Origin: Rutstroemia sp. NJR-2017a BVV2
Taxonomy: Eukaryota; Ascomycota; Leotiomycetes; Helotiales; Rutstroemiaceae
Assembly: GCA_002946415.1 (NCBI GenBank)
Contig: NJPS01000074.1
Span: 703,816 to 767,815, forward strand
DNA: 64,000 bases
Direction: 5' to 3'
Shown here: positions 23,357 through 35,347 of the stretch, in pieces
Position numbering within the stretch: position 1 is the first letter of the stretch
How the letters are laid out: every line of letters begins with the position of its first letter
Notes under the pieces: generated by a model
Databases searched by the model: none
What the model saw: only the letters and a program-made list of their open reading frames with translations
Told to the model about the DNA's origin: nothing
Position numbers and translations under genes: made by a program

Positions 23357-24562
23357 GGAGATTGATTTTACTCATCCAAGTCCTCGAAATGGTCAAAAGA
23401 TCCTTGATTGGAGCCTTCTTTTCTTGTCATTCTTTCCTCAGTGTATTACTTCCTGCCCCCGGCGGCGCATTTCACATTTCAACAGATCATCCTTTCAGGA
23501 GAGGAAGCTGTCAGCTTACATCTACTATCTTGTCAAATTATTGGCAGATTCTATCAAACACAAAGCACATGTCTTTCAGGTTGCTTTTGTTCTTTTTTCT
23601 TTCGGGCTCACGGTATTTGGTATAGGGTTGGGAATATTGGAGGTAGGATGGAGTGGGAGCGTAATTATTGAATTTTATCGGTGCGCTTTTGTATGATTGT
23701 TGTTTACAAATTTCTTTTTCCTTTCTCTTTTATTATTCTTCCTTTGGTCCGGTTTGGGGTTTATTGTTTGTGTAGAGTTGGGCGAGGCTATGGTGGAATA
23801 CTGAGGAGGGGGGGATCAGGCGTGAAGCGGTGTATGAAGAGAAGTTGGATTAAAATGGTGTTGTGAAGCAAGAGATGATGCATGGATGGATGGATGATTC
23901 AAGTAATGATACACGTATGGGTAGTGCGATGTGACGTGAATGAGAATGAAAGCGATGAAGATGAAGACCGTACGTTAGATTCGCATACAAAGAACATGAG
24001 CAAGCCTGAGCAAGTGTGAGAATGAGGATAGGATAGGGGTGTATGTATGTAGGATTGAGAGAACGCAAAACAGAACATCTCATAAACATGGGTTTGAGAT
24101 CCAAACGTGACTGCCATTATTGTATGATTGATTAATGGATTCAAGGTCTCTTGCAGTGGGTATCATTCATGATTATGGAACTTTCCTACTTTTCTTGTAT
24201 GAGTCAACTGACCATCTGTTAGATTCCTCTGTGTAATTCCTTCCTCGGGAAGTACTTTCTCGAGCGACTTCAACCCTTTTCGGTAGAAAAGTGCAATCGA
24301 ACTGAATCTTGTCGCAGCCTCCAACCTGCTCCTTCATCACCGACTCGGTAGGTCTCAACTGTATAAACTTAAACAGATCAGAGAAGTAAAAGATGCCGCT
24401 ACACCACACTAGCCAGCTAATCTATGTGTGCACCGCACCGCCGCTGTGTAGAAATTTATCCTTACAATTTCATCTGCCTATGTGCCGGAGGTAGCGGAGA
24501 GAGAACCAATTGTCGTTCATTTGCTGAAGATCTTTCTTTTCCTTGCTCATCTATATCCAAGA

Positions 24563-24593
24563 GGATGGGATGGGATGGGATAGGATAGGATAG
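24563..24593. repeat. Pentanucleotide repeat (GGATG/GGATA)
   Basis: About six consecutive 5-bp units, first GGATG-type then GGATA-type. Confidence 0.8.
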
Positions 24594-24701
24594 CCGTGGA
24601 ATTGTGATTACCGCCAATAAGGAGCGTGCGTGTGCAGCTCGCAGCTCGGGTTGCTGCTAAGTGGGCGGAAGGCGAGTGCTGGATTCTGGGGAATGAGGAA
24701 T

Positions 24702-24735
24702 GGGGATTGGGGATTGGGGATTGGGGATTGGGGAG
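24702..24735. repeat. Heptanucleotide repeat (GGGGATT)x4
   Basis: Four perfect 7-bp units plus a partial copy in non-coding DNA. G-runs at 7-bp spacing could form a G-quadruplex. Confidence 0.85.
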
Positions 24736-25189
24736 TTGGGAGCCGGGAGTGGTTTCAGTTAGCTTTATGGTGTGTAACGTGCGGTGACTGCTGCCTTGTC
24801 GTGTCCTATGGAAGCTCGGGTGCTGTTGTTTGAGGAATTGGGGGGGAGGGGGGATGAGGAGGAGGAGAACGAGGAAAGGGGATTATTCTTGTCTGTGGGT
24901 TCTCTAATATCTACTCTACTTCTCACCTGAGTCAACCTACTAAAATTACCTAGGATATTTCCATCTGACCTAGCATGCAAAGATAAAGTATTTTAATTAC
25001 TCATTCTAAACATTATTCTATTAAGTATACATAGCTCATTATTTATCCACTTCCCTGCTTCTTCTAGCAGCCTTACTCAGCCCTCACTTTACTCCGCTTA
25101 ACTCTAATGTTCCTTTGGTTTGTATGATATAATTTCAGGAGCTCCTTCTGAAATAGATTTAACGCCTAACCGATGTTGAGTATGCGGTC

Positions 25190-26024
25190 TCACTTCGGAC
25201 CGTACGCTTTACGAAACTCCTCGGGAAGGTTCTCGGGATTGGGAATGGGTACACCATTGATATCGACGGAGGGGGGACTAATGGGTTCTCCATGACCATG
25301 GGCAATCTCAGGACTGTAAGCGTTATCCTCCGCAGCGCCAACGGTTTCACTAAGATCGTCAACGGGACCCTCAAGACCGCCAACGGTATAAAAAACACCG
25401 TCCACGGTACTAGTAATAGCGTCCACGGCATTGTCATGATTAGCACGCACGTCGAAGGAATCGCGTTTGTGTGTTGTAGTCGGAGGTGCCTGATTAGCAG
25501 ACTCTTCGGCTTGGGCTGAGCGTTTATCGTCGGGAAAGGGAAGGCCAACCCCAATATCCAAACCCTTGTTGGAAATGGTTAAAAACCCTTCAAAGCCTTC
25601 AGAACTGTCAGGACTGTCAGGACTGTCAGGACTTTCAGGAGTGTCAGGTGCCTGATCAGCAGACTCCTCGAACGGGTCGGCCGACGTCAACTGAACGTTC
25701 GATTTGACATCGATGACACCACCGGTTACATCAACTGGATATATAGCAGCTCCCTTGACTTGGCGCTCGGCGTCGACGCTAACGCCGGTGTCAGTGCTCA
25801 GAAGTGCCTTGAAAGTATCGCTGGAAGCAGCAGGACCCTAATGGATGCGTTAGCGACATGAGCTCGGATGGATTGAGTGCTGGGTTTGTGTAGGAGTACT
25901 TGAATTCCCCACGAGTAAATCGGAGAAGGAAAGAGCTTACTGGAACGGGTAGACAGATGCCTCTCTGAAGAATCATGAGATTGACGAGTAGGCCCATGGG
26001 CGCGCGCATCATGGATGGATACAT
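25190..26024 (-). CDS. Small secreted acidic repeat protein A, 243 aa
   Basis: Exons 25941-26024 and 25837 down to 25190 give 243 residues. A hydrophobic N-terminus (MRAPMGLLVNLMILQRGICL) ending in PVPG looks like a signal peptide, and the phase-0 intron falls exactly at its end. The mature part is acidic, with PESPDSPDSPDS tandem units (9-bp DNA repeat at about 25,600-25,640) and two related segments ESADQAPDT and ESANQAPPT. Two KR dibasic sites (DDKRS, THKRD) could be Kex2 cleavage sites. No Cys-rich effector pattern and no family recognised. It shares its architecture with the secreted proteins at 28.1-28.5 kb and 40.8-42.0 kb. Confidence 0.7.
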
Positions 26025-28074
26025 GGCGAGTGATTGCTGGAGGTTGGGATTGATTCAATTGTAGAAGAGAAGAGAAGAGAAGAGCAGTGCTGTTTGGTTA
26101 GAATTAGATGTATGCCATCTTCATGATATATAGTCCAGATCTAAGACCTGGGTATGCAGGGTCAACACATCAGGCATGGGTTAGTGAGACACTGAGGCTA
26201 TCCCGTCATGGAAAAGAGACAATGTTGCAATGATGATCCTGGGGCTGGCACGGCTTGGACATGTTGAAGTTGAGCGTGGCAAATGGCCTTTGACATGTGG
26301 GATAGGAGCAGCAGTGAGTATTTGAAAGACAGTGACGGTGAATGTTAAGGTGGACCTTACAGACTAGGAGAGCGGTGATTTAAGATACACTCGTGAAGCT
26401 CGAGAGCAAGACTGTGATAGAATGTATGATGACTACCAACTACTAATGAGATCATGGGAAGTGAATCGAGAAAGTAATTATTTTCGTGTCGCTTGCGATT
26501 GCTGTTATCCTATCCTTCGAAATTTGAACCGCTCGTAACAGTGATACAGTTCGTGAGTCAGCGCAACCAATGATGGATACTGAGATACCCAAGAACTCCT
26601 CGATTGGAAAAGTACGATAAGAAGCGAAAGAAAGACATTGTTCTAAGATATTGATATTTCGTGTATCTCTGCTGCCAGGTTTCGGAGCGGAGGCACGATG
26701 TTCAATTCGCTGGCTGGGTTGCTGTATTTGTTGGACGTGCTTATCGTCGTCGTGGATTGATTGAGTTGATTTGGCCGTCTGATACGACATGCTCCTAGTA
26801 TAAAGGAGTCGATATCTTAATACGAACGACGACGGTGTTGCAATATTTTCGGGATGTCCATAGAATCCAGACATCCCAGGCGATGTAGATCTGCGGTGTG
26901 GCCCGAAACAAAAGTGGAATCGCAGATCGCAGGTCTCCACATGAACAGATATTGGGTAGATCTTATTGCGACGACAGTCCATCATCCCAAACTTTTGGAC
27001 GGCGACTGCAATTGCTTACACATAAGACAGGCAGTATTTTCTTTCTTAATCGTATACTAAATTCCCGATATTACGCTAGGTGCACTAAAGTAGAGTCGAT
27101 AGATACTTTCATCCAAATGAATGGCAATGCCACACCGTGACCCGACCAGCGCTGAAGGCTTGTCGTCGATGGAACCAAACGAAGCAATCCACCGAGGTTG
27201 AAAGTCTAACGAGCCGTGATTCTGTACTACTGAAGAGTATGAAGTAGGATTGAGATTGAGTACATATTGAGAAAGGACCGATTACGATAACCAGTAACGA
27301 ATGATAGGGAAAGGAGAAACTATACTCAGTAGGGCTGCTAAGACGTACATGACTTCGTGAAGAAGATTATTAAGAGCTGAAGTCTGAGACATTTAGTAGT
27401 CTAGCGATCAGAGATATAAATCTCCAATGACAACCAATCTGGGAAACCCAAAGCCACGCCGCTTATGAGATAGTGACAGTTGTGGCTTATGTAGTGAGTG
27501 CATTTCGCTTCATGCAATCAGTCGCCTACATCGTGGCTCCAGAAGTAGGGATGTGAAACCGTGAAACTGAAGATATGTACATAGGAGCAATATAATATCA
27601 TCTACTAACTAGAATAGGACGACAAACTTATATATCTAACACCTTTATTTTTTCCCCAAACTACGTAACTAGAAGTCTAGAACCTTCAACAAGATGGTAG
27701 CTCTCAACCCAACACGTATAACAGGGCATGCCGAATCTGGGCGGTCTTCTATCTCCTTTCTCAAACACATCTCAAGAAGCCTGTGGCCAGAAACAAACTG
27801 ATAATTAGTACTTTCAACGGTAACTATTAAACAATTGAAAACCAACGACATCCACCCTCTTATCCTTCCTGAGCGTTCTCTAGAACCCCGCTTTGCCTTG
27901 TCCATCTCCCCCCTACCCGAAACCACGAAGAGTTCCCGTGTTTAGCCGACTATTTACAACTTTCACCATCGCCATCCGGATAGCTCATCTTAGTCCAATC
28001 TCGACACATATAGACCTCCCCATCTCCTACTCTCCAACTTCCCTCCCCCAACCCCCGCACCACGTGCATCCACC
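26025..28074. other. 2 kb between two secreted-protein genes
   Basis: Includes the promoter of protein A, with a short AGAAG repeat near 26,060-26,085 in its probable leader. A 177-codon minus-strand frame at 26452-26985 has no recognisable domain and I do not call it a gene. Confidence 0.35.
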
Positions 28075-28484
28075 TCAATTCCTATCTCCATCTCGATCAC
28101 CATTACCATCGCCCTCGTTTGGGTGTGCCTTTTGGACTTGTTCTGGGTCAGGACCGAAACGCGCTGCAACAGTCTTTGCTTCTTCGAGATCTACGTTCGG
28201 TACTTTAACATTTTCCGAGCGCTGCGCTAACGCATCTGTAGCTGGATTCCCAGGAAGGGTGGGATTCGAATTCGCCGGCGAGGACGGTACGTTAATTTGT
28301 GGTGCTTTTGGCGCGGCTGTTTGAGGAATGTTCGCAGCATTGGCCTGAGTGAGCGGTTAATAACATGATCAGTTCACTTGGATACAGTACTTACCAAGGC
28401 AGGCGCGCCCTCAGCTGGAACTGGTAAGGCGGTAGCCAGCTGAGCGCTGGTGAAGGCAAGGAGTAAGAGCGCGGTGATATGCAT
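28075..28484 (-). CDS. Small secreted protein B, 119 aa
   Basis: Exons 28395-28484 and 28075-28344 (minus strand) give 119 residues. MHITALLLLAFTSAQLATA is a textbook signal peptide, followed by LPVPAEGAPAL. A phase-0 intron of 50 nt comes directly after this segment. The mature protein is Pro/Ala/Asn-rich with no Cys and ends in an acidic GDGNGDRDGDRN tail. It is too short for automatic ORF calls because the intron splits it. No family recognised. A cell-wall or effector-like role is only a guess. Confidence 0.7.
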
Positions 28485-30045
28485 GTTTGCGACTATGGTA
28501 GTCTGGTAGATAATTGCTTTTGAAAGATGACGAGATGGAAGTAATGTGACGTTGATTGCTGCCCATACAAGCTTCTGTACAACGTCTTTAATAGAAAATC
28601 CATGGTCTACGGTTTCCAGGCCGATACGTCAAGAGAGGGACTCTAAGTCATTGGCTAATCTACCGCCGAGTCTCATCTAATTACCCCGAAACAAAGCAGC
28701 CCTGGGGTGACTATTGATGACGAAATTTTTTTTAATCATGTAAACATAAGTTAAGTAATATAAGTTTATTATTCTCCGTCAGTGGCGCATTGAAACAGGA
28801 CATAAAGAGAAAGATCTGACATATGTTCCAGATGAAACGTAGATCGCTTCTAGAAAAGGGGAAATATGGTTTTAGGTCATCTCTATCCGAGATTAGCGAG
28901 CATCTCGAAAATCAAACGGACGTGAAGCTCCGATTGGTAAAAGTGAAGCTAGTCAATGGAGTATTTAGTCATAGTAAGCTGTGCAGCTAAATTGGGAAGT
29001 TGGAGAAGTGATCATGTGAATGTATGTTTCAGTCCCCTGGACTGCCATAACCACCTCGACGGCGGTGTATCTCCCGAGGGAGCCCGGCGCAAAGGTTCGG
29101 CAGTCAAGGGGAACTATTGTTCTAGAATGATACCATCATAAGGCTTCCAATACATTCGGTACCGAATATAGAAGTCAAGACAAGCATACAGTGAACGAAC
29201 CCCCTCAGGAGAGCGAGCATTGGGTATTTCCGAAGGCCTTATTATCCCAGAGTCTCCTACATTCCGCTGAAGATCAGCTATATCCGCGATATACTACTAT
29301 TCTGTACTCTGAAAACCGCCTTGTCGCCGCTGGAAGTAAAGAATTAGAAGGCTCCACATATGCTGATCTGCTTCAGAGGATTTTCGTGTACTTTTATTGA
29401 CGGCTGCTGAAGCTGGCAAAGTAGAAAGCACGTGAAGCTAGGGGGATTTCATCTGCATATATAAGCACCTTATAACCACAGAATAGGTAGGCACGATAGT
29501 AGCGTTTTTCTGAATCACTACTTTAATGAAGACTTCGTTGAACGACGCTCTGTTTCCGGTATCTGGAAGAGCAGTCTGCTGCAAGATCTCTCAGATTCTC
29601 TCTGGATGCTGAGTTCAAAATTATCCACGAGGAGCAAAGATTTTAGTCCTGGTTGATTTCACATGATTTTAGCATACTTCGTGGACTTGGTTCTCTCTCT
29701 CGAATCTCGGTGACTGGGAACATACCCTTGCTCAGGAATCACACATCACACGGCGCAGCTAACCGTCCGCTCCAGACGCATCCACGTAATCTGGATAAAT
29801 ATAGACATAAGTTGAACCATTTTCGACTCAATCTGGGCAGCCTTGTCCCTGAATCCGGAGGTGGATATTCCCGAGACACAGAAGGCTAGGTCCTACATGA
29901 ACTAATTACCATTAGAAATTTAAAACACGATATAATAGAATGCTCTTATGCTATACCTAATCCTGATTCATTACTTATACTGTTATACATCTCCTGCATC
30001 GAGCAGGGCCCATTTCCGACTTAGGTATACAAAACAAGCGACTGA
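28485..30045. other. 1.6 kb intergenic region
   Basis: Promoter of secreted protein B and 3' flank of the rhodopsin-like gene. Short open frames near 29,190-29,400 and 29,650-29,890 have no recognisable content. Confidence 0.35.
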
Positions 30046-31501
30046 TCATATAGATCGACCTATGGATATGCTGCTCCTACTAGAATTTAGCACATCTTTA
30101 TCCGCGGGACTAGAAACGGTTGTGGAGATTTGCGTCTGCGCGAGAATCTTCCCCGTAGGTGGATAAATCAATTCCTCCGTTGAGCTTGTATTCGTATTGT
30201 AGATGGTGACTTCCACACTTCCAGACGCAATGTTGGTATCGCCAGGATTCTTGCCATCAGAGATGTCATCCATTGCGGTCTTGTCGGTCTTGGTCCCCCT
30301 TTCACTCAATTCCAGGAACCCAGATCGAGTAGTTCTGCTGGGGTTGCCGTACTTATTCTCGTAGCCGGGGGTGCGCTTTTGCGAGGAGTCGAGGAAGCGG
30401 GGCAGGTAGCGTTTGAAGATGGCTTTGAAGGACGGGATTGACGCTGCGAGAATTCCGATGCTGATTTCGATGACGGACCAGTACATTGCGCCACTAATTT
30501 CATATGTACCATCTGATGAATATAGTAGACGAGGGACATAAATGATTCGGATGATCGATGAGATGCATGTACTAATCGAAGTTTTAGATCTCTCGTCTAT
30601 AATAGATTGGGGTACTTACAAGAAACCAAGTCCAAGCATAAGCCCGAGTCCAAACCTCTGTCTAGTGGGCAACTGTAGATGCCACACAAGATCAATTGGA
30701 AGAATGTAGGTGATAATATCTGTAAAGATGTTGAGGGCGGCATTGGCGAGGTAGAATGCATCAATATTGATACAGTGGCCAGTAGTGATTGATGTATCCC
30801 AGACTTTTCTGACCGGATTACACTGAAAGATGCAGGTCAGGACATTGGCCGAGGCTTGACAGAACACAACTGCAGCCATGAGCATTGCTCGGCGTCTCAG
30901 CCTTGGATCTCCCAGCCGCATGTAGAGGGCAAGAACAGAAGTCTTGATAAAGCCAAGGCAAGCATTGTAAAAGACTGAGCTCAGCCAAACAATCTGTCAT
31001 ACATAAATACTTGATTGAGCAAAAGGATCATGGAACTATTACATGTAGATACTTTGGGATTTCGCTTAGTGGTATGGTTTCGATATGGCTCCCTAATCCA
31101 TGGTCCACCGCTTCTCGATATTAGCAGCTGTTCATATGATTAAGTGAAGAAAGACTTGCCCATTATTGAAGCTATGATGAAAGCATGAGCGAGCAACTAC
31201 TCCGCCATCAACAAGGTGGTAAAATATGAGAGAATAACACCACTCACACACGCAAACACAATTAAAACTCCAAAAGTTAGTATATGTAAATGTGTTTTTA
31301 GATAATAACTTACTATCATCAGCTCCAATGACTTTCACAACATAGAAGCGAGCGAACAATCGTGCTAAGAGCACGAAAATCGTCAGAGCTCCGAATGCTA
31401 TACTAATAACTCTCACCAGCGGGCCCTAGAAAACGAATCATAAGCTGGACGTACTCAAAGGGTTCTGGTAACTGTACTGTAGAGCCTTCAGTGGGAACCA
31501 T
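30046..31501 (-). CDS. Pth11/rhodopsin-like seven-TM integral membrane protein
   Basis: Recognisable exons on the minus strand: 31478-31501 (MVPTEGST), 31314-31425, one starting at 31267, one ending at 31042, 30620-30993 and 30046-30571. Hallmarks of the fungal rhodopsin-domain/Pth11-like family are GPLVRVISIAFGALTIFVLL, VDHGLGSHIETIPLSEIPKY, WLSSVFYNACLGFIKTSVLA, CNPVRKVWD with GHCIN, and a soluble C-tail of ~130 residues. These are plasma-membrane proteins; some sense surface or chemical cues. The join between the exon at 31267 and the next (about 31,110) cannot be made in frame with a GT-AG intron, because a TAG follows LLMAE. The gene may be mutated or use a non-canonical donor. Confidence 0.75.
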
Positions 31502-32210
31502 GGTAGCAACCCGAAGGGTCTGTAGATCTTTCGCTGCACAAGGAGGCTTGGGATATAAGGTTTAAAATCGAAATCGTTACGTGTATAAATGATCAATGAG
31601 AACACAAAAGGTGGCAAAACTACAATATCAGGATGGGGTCGAACTTATGAGCTTGGTCGCTTACAGAATGGGCATCTCACACTCCTGCGCGCGGTCCGTT
31701 GCCAGGGAATAGTCTATAAGGTCCTACCAGGGGAGACGATGTAAACTTCCCCCATCGAGCCGTGAAAAGAAGCAGAGCAAACTTATGTAAAGGTTTCGTC
31801 GGGGTCCTGCTAGTGCTAGGGTTCAGATGAGGAGATTATGATGGCAGGATTCTTGTCCTGAATCTTGAACGCCATACAAGGGAACGTTTCTCCCCCAGGC
31901 CCCGGGAACCGGCAATTGCATTCCCGGGCTATTCCTGGTGTTTCAAGAGAAGGGTCTCGAACTCCAGAGAACATTAACTGGAGTCTAGTATATGTTAGCT
32001 GAAGTTTCTTGGGGTAATGCTTGGGGTAATGAAGTGAAAAGTATCGTGAGGTGAGCTTTGCTGATTGGGGAAGAGTCAGACTAGAGGTCTGGCGCGGAAG
32101 TGGAACAACGGGACGGCTCCTCGCTTCGCGGCCCCACTTAACTTGTCAGGGACTCAGGGCAGGAGACGGGATGTCAAACTTACTTTCTAAGTGCAGTCAT
32201 ACACTCTCCT
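31502..32210. other. Promoter side of the rhodopsin-like gene
   Basis: No gene recognised. Confidence 0.35.
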
Positions 32211-32358
32211 CTAAATACTTGGACGCCAGGATAAATACTTGTAGTCCATGTCGCTTCACGATCCAACTTTTAGCCAATCAAATAACACAAAGAAGTTATT
32301 TCGGCAAGCTGATTGGCTGACAAATTATAGTTGCTAGAACAGGGAGCGTCCAAGTATG
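32211..32358. repeat. ~148 bp inverted-repeat element, copy A
   Basis: Outer words ACTTGGACGC and GCGTCCAAGT form an inverted pair. Inside, AGCCAATCA and TGATTGGCT form a second inverted pair around an AT-rich centre. The same order of words recurs about 350 bp downstream (copy B). No coding capacity. A MITE-like element is the likeliest explanation. Confidence 0.6.
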
Positions 32359-32562
32359 AATGACTTTGTTTGGCGGATCTGCAGCTTGCACACGACAACT
32401 TGGCAAGAAAGACTCCTCTGAGTGGCCAAGACTTCTTGCCGGTGCCCTGCTTGACCGACTCGGAGCTAGCGAGTCTGAGGTTGACGTAATACATTTTCAA
32501 ATCTTCTCGATAAATAACACAATTTCAGAAAATTTCACTTGCTGTGTGCTGTATACTAAAGT

Positions 32563-32705
32563 ACTTGGTATTTGGAATAAATAAGCGTAGCCCCTGTCGG
32601 CCCATGAACTAAATTTTGGCCAATCAAGTAGCACAGCAGAGTTATGTCTACGAGCTGATTGGTTCAAAATAATTCAACTTTATCCTTGTTGGGGGACGCT
32701 ACCAT
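32563..32705. repeat. Diverged direct copy B of the 148 bp element
   Basis: Shares in order the words GTACTTGG, ATAAATA, CTGTCG, GGCCAATCAA, GAGTTAT, GAGCTGATTGG and a terminal GGGGGACGC with copy A. Roughly two thirds of positions match by eye. Same orientation as copy A. Confidence 0.55.
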
Positions 32706-33159
32706 GCCCAATAGGCGTTGTCGAAGATGCAACCTCCGTAGAACATGCGATTCGTGTCTTTACCTTTTTCTGCGAGACAAGGGTCCCAAAACCCCTAACC
32801 TTCACCATATCCGTAGAAATCTGGGTCATTCGCTAACAGCCACCAACTGTTTTCCCGTCTACACTAATCAGAACAGAGATTTGACTTGCAAGCGTACAAT
32901 ATGGGCCAAGACCTATTTATGCAGAAGATTAATTGTCTCCCCGCACGGCCTGGTGAGTTGATGTCGCGATCCACAAGTAGTAGCATATTGTTTGACACCG
33001 ACCTTTCGCTTTTTCAACATGATTAATGTCTCTTTCCCATTGCTTTTCTCATCGGGACAGACCTTCCTTACCGTGGCTTGCGGCTGGAGTACGGCCTCAT
33101 ACTCGCCTCGTCTCCCAGCACGTCCTCTTCCAGACAACATACTTTTTCCTGTCTAAGAT

Positions 33160-34856
33160 ATGGGCATGTCGTCGTATACCAATGGCGGCCTGGTGGGCGC
33201 CGGTCTGGAAGTTTTAACCGCACGTAACTTGGTGTTCGCCCTCATCGCATATGCTTCTTTCAAAGCCATCAGCCAGATCGTCTACTATCGTTTCTTCTCT
33301 CCCATCCGAAACTTCCCCGGACCGTTCTGGGCTTCAGTTACCAGGCTGTGGATTGCATGGCATAATGTAAAAGCCACTGAAATTAAGACAGCGCAAGCTC
33401 TCCATGAGAAATATGGTAGAAGGAATAAATATATGTCGTAAATGAGGAGGCGTCACTAACATGTAATAGGCCCCGTTATTCGTATCACTCCCACGATGCT
33501 TCTGGTCTCCGATGCTACCAAACTCCCTGACATCTACCACCGTCAAGCCAACAAGTCAAAACATTACATTACAGGCTCTTTCGGAAAGACTGAATCAGTC
33601 TTCAATATGCAAGAGCATCGCACTCATGCGCGTTTCCGTAAGCTCATCGCTGGGCCGTATTCTTTCTCCAACATCAAGAAGATGGAACCTTTAATGGATA
33701 TCCGCGTCGCAGACTGGCTAGAGGCTCTAGAGCAACGTTTCGCCAAGTCCAATGCCCGCTTTGACTTTGCGCCTTGGGCTATATTTATGGCGTACGATAT
33801 CATCTCAGAGATCGGCTTCGGTGCGCCCTTGGGCTTTGTTGAAAAGGGTGAGGATATCGGTGGATTGGTCCAGGGGTTTCATGACGGGTTGCCTGCATTT
33901 GGTCTGATGTGCAGACTGTATCCATTTACAGAATGGATCAAAAGTACATTCGTCGGGGACAAATTTGTCGCGAAACCCGAGGACGACTCTGGTATAGGTG
34001 TTTTGATGAGATTTAGAGATAAGCTGCTGGACCAGAGGATGAAAGATGTCGAAGCTGGAACAACAAGTGGACGGGTCGACCTTCTACAGACGTGAGTTTG
34101 TGACATTTCTGGTCCATTATCTTCCACCCCGGAATTAATTTCATGTATAGTTTCTTGGACGCCCGCACCGATGAAGGACAACCGCTCGATATCTCCTACA
34201 TCAAAGCTGAAATATTGCTAGTCCTTCTAGCGGGTGCAGATACAACTGGCACATCATTCCAAGCTCTGATAGTATACATTCTAAGTTCGCCGTCCACTTA
34301 CGCAAAAATGATGGCTGAAATCGACACGGCTACCAAAGGCGGTCTTCTCTCCTCTCCTGTTCCCCAATACGCCGAGGTCCTGGCTCACCTACCGTACTTT
34401 GTCGCATGTGTGCACGAAACGATGCGTCTCTGTCCATCAGCCCCAAATATCTTCCCTCGGCTCGTCTCACCCGGGGGCATAACGTTGGCTGAGAAATTCG
34501 TTCCTGAAGGCATAGAAGTCACTTGTAACCCGTACCTAGTTCACCGGGACAGAGCGATATACGGCGAGGATGCAGATGAATTCCGGCCTGAGAGGTGGCT
34601 TGAAGACGAGAGCAAAGCGAAGCAATATGCAAAGTATAATTTTGCGTTTGGATACGGGGCGAGAGTTTGTTTGGGTAAGGATATTGCGATGATGGAGCTT
34701 TTCAAGGGGCCGCTTGAGTTCTTCAGAAGATTCCAGTTTGAGGATGCAACGGAGGGGGGGAAGAAACCGGACTTTGTGGTGAAGGGAGGAGTGGGTTATT
34801 GGACCGATGTGTGGTTGAGGATAAGGAAAAGGGCGGAGGTGAAGGTGCTTGATTGA
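33160..34856 (+). CDS. Cytochrome P450, pisatin-demethylase-like, 527 aa
   Basis: Exons 33160-33415, 33470-34091 and 34151-34856 join in frame to 527 residues. It has an N-terminal membrane segment (VLTARNLVFALIAYASFKAI), FPGPFWASVTRLW, the I-helix AGADTT (320-325), the ExxR motif ETMR (382-385), FRPERW, and the heme loop FGYGARVCLG with Cys at about 466. The text around HEKYGPVIRITP and LPDIYHRQANKSKHY resembles fungal P450s annotated as pisatin demethylase-type. It would be an ER monooxygenase of detoxification or specialised metabolism. The substrate is unknown. Neighbours downstream are a kinase-like protein and a dihydroxybenzoate decarboxylase. Confidence 0.9.
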
Positions 34857-35347
34857 GGTTTCTGAGTATCCAGTAGGTGTTCTTGATCTAGCAGGTGGTG
34901 GGCAATGTAAGATCTTAGTTTTGACGAGGCGAGAAATGCTTACCTTTAGAAGAGTAGAGTAATACGATTGCAAATTTACATTGGCTTATTATAATTTTGT
35001 GCTATTTCGTGATTCAAGAAAGTAAACAGGTAAGAGAAAGCTACTGTAACCTGAGAGAGTAGGCGTGGCGGGTAAACGGGTGGACTTTAGCCCGCCTCAT
35101 GGCTAGGCTATGTCTGGCCTAGCCCTCAGCGTATGACAGCTGAGTTATGGAGATGCCTAGATGATTTATTCTTACAGTTCCTTCTTTGACAGTCTCTACC
35201 AGATCCTAAATACCTGATTCGGATTCTTCGTAAGTAAATATAGACCGTCAGAATTTATAAACCGTTCGTCTCTTCAACCTGCTATCTATTGCGGCACCAT
35301 TCCTGAACTTTATACACACTGTGCTTAGCTTTTGTGAACCCCCAAGC
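34857..35347. other. Intergenic region
   Basis: Terminator of the P450 and promoter of the kinase-like gene. Nothing else seen. Confidence 0.4.

Larger units (their letters stand above)
23357..25189. other. Convergent intergenic region with short tandem repeats
   Basis: Lies between the 3' ends of BUD4 and a secreted-protein gene. T-rich just after BUD4, as expected for a 3' UTR. Two short tandem arrays are listed separately. No gene is recognised. Confidence 0.4.

Noticed and set aside
24702..24735. GGGGATT array considered as an interstitial telomere-like repeat
   Set aside because: The fungal telomere unit is TTAGGG. This heptamer differs and is too short to support a telomeric origin.
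26452..26985. 177-codon minus-strand open frame
   Set aside because: No recognisable domain, biased toward random-looking composition, no intron or promoter support. Not called as a gene.
29191..29889. Two short plus-strand frames (about 70 and 78 codons)
   Set aside because: No domain, no consistent splice structure between them.
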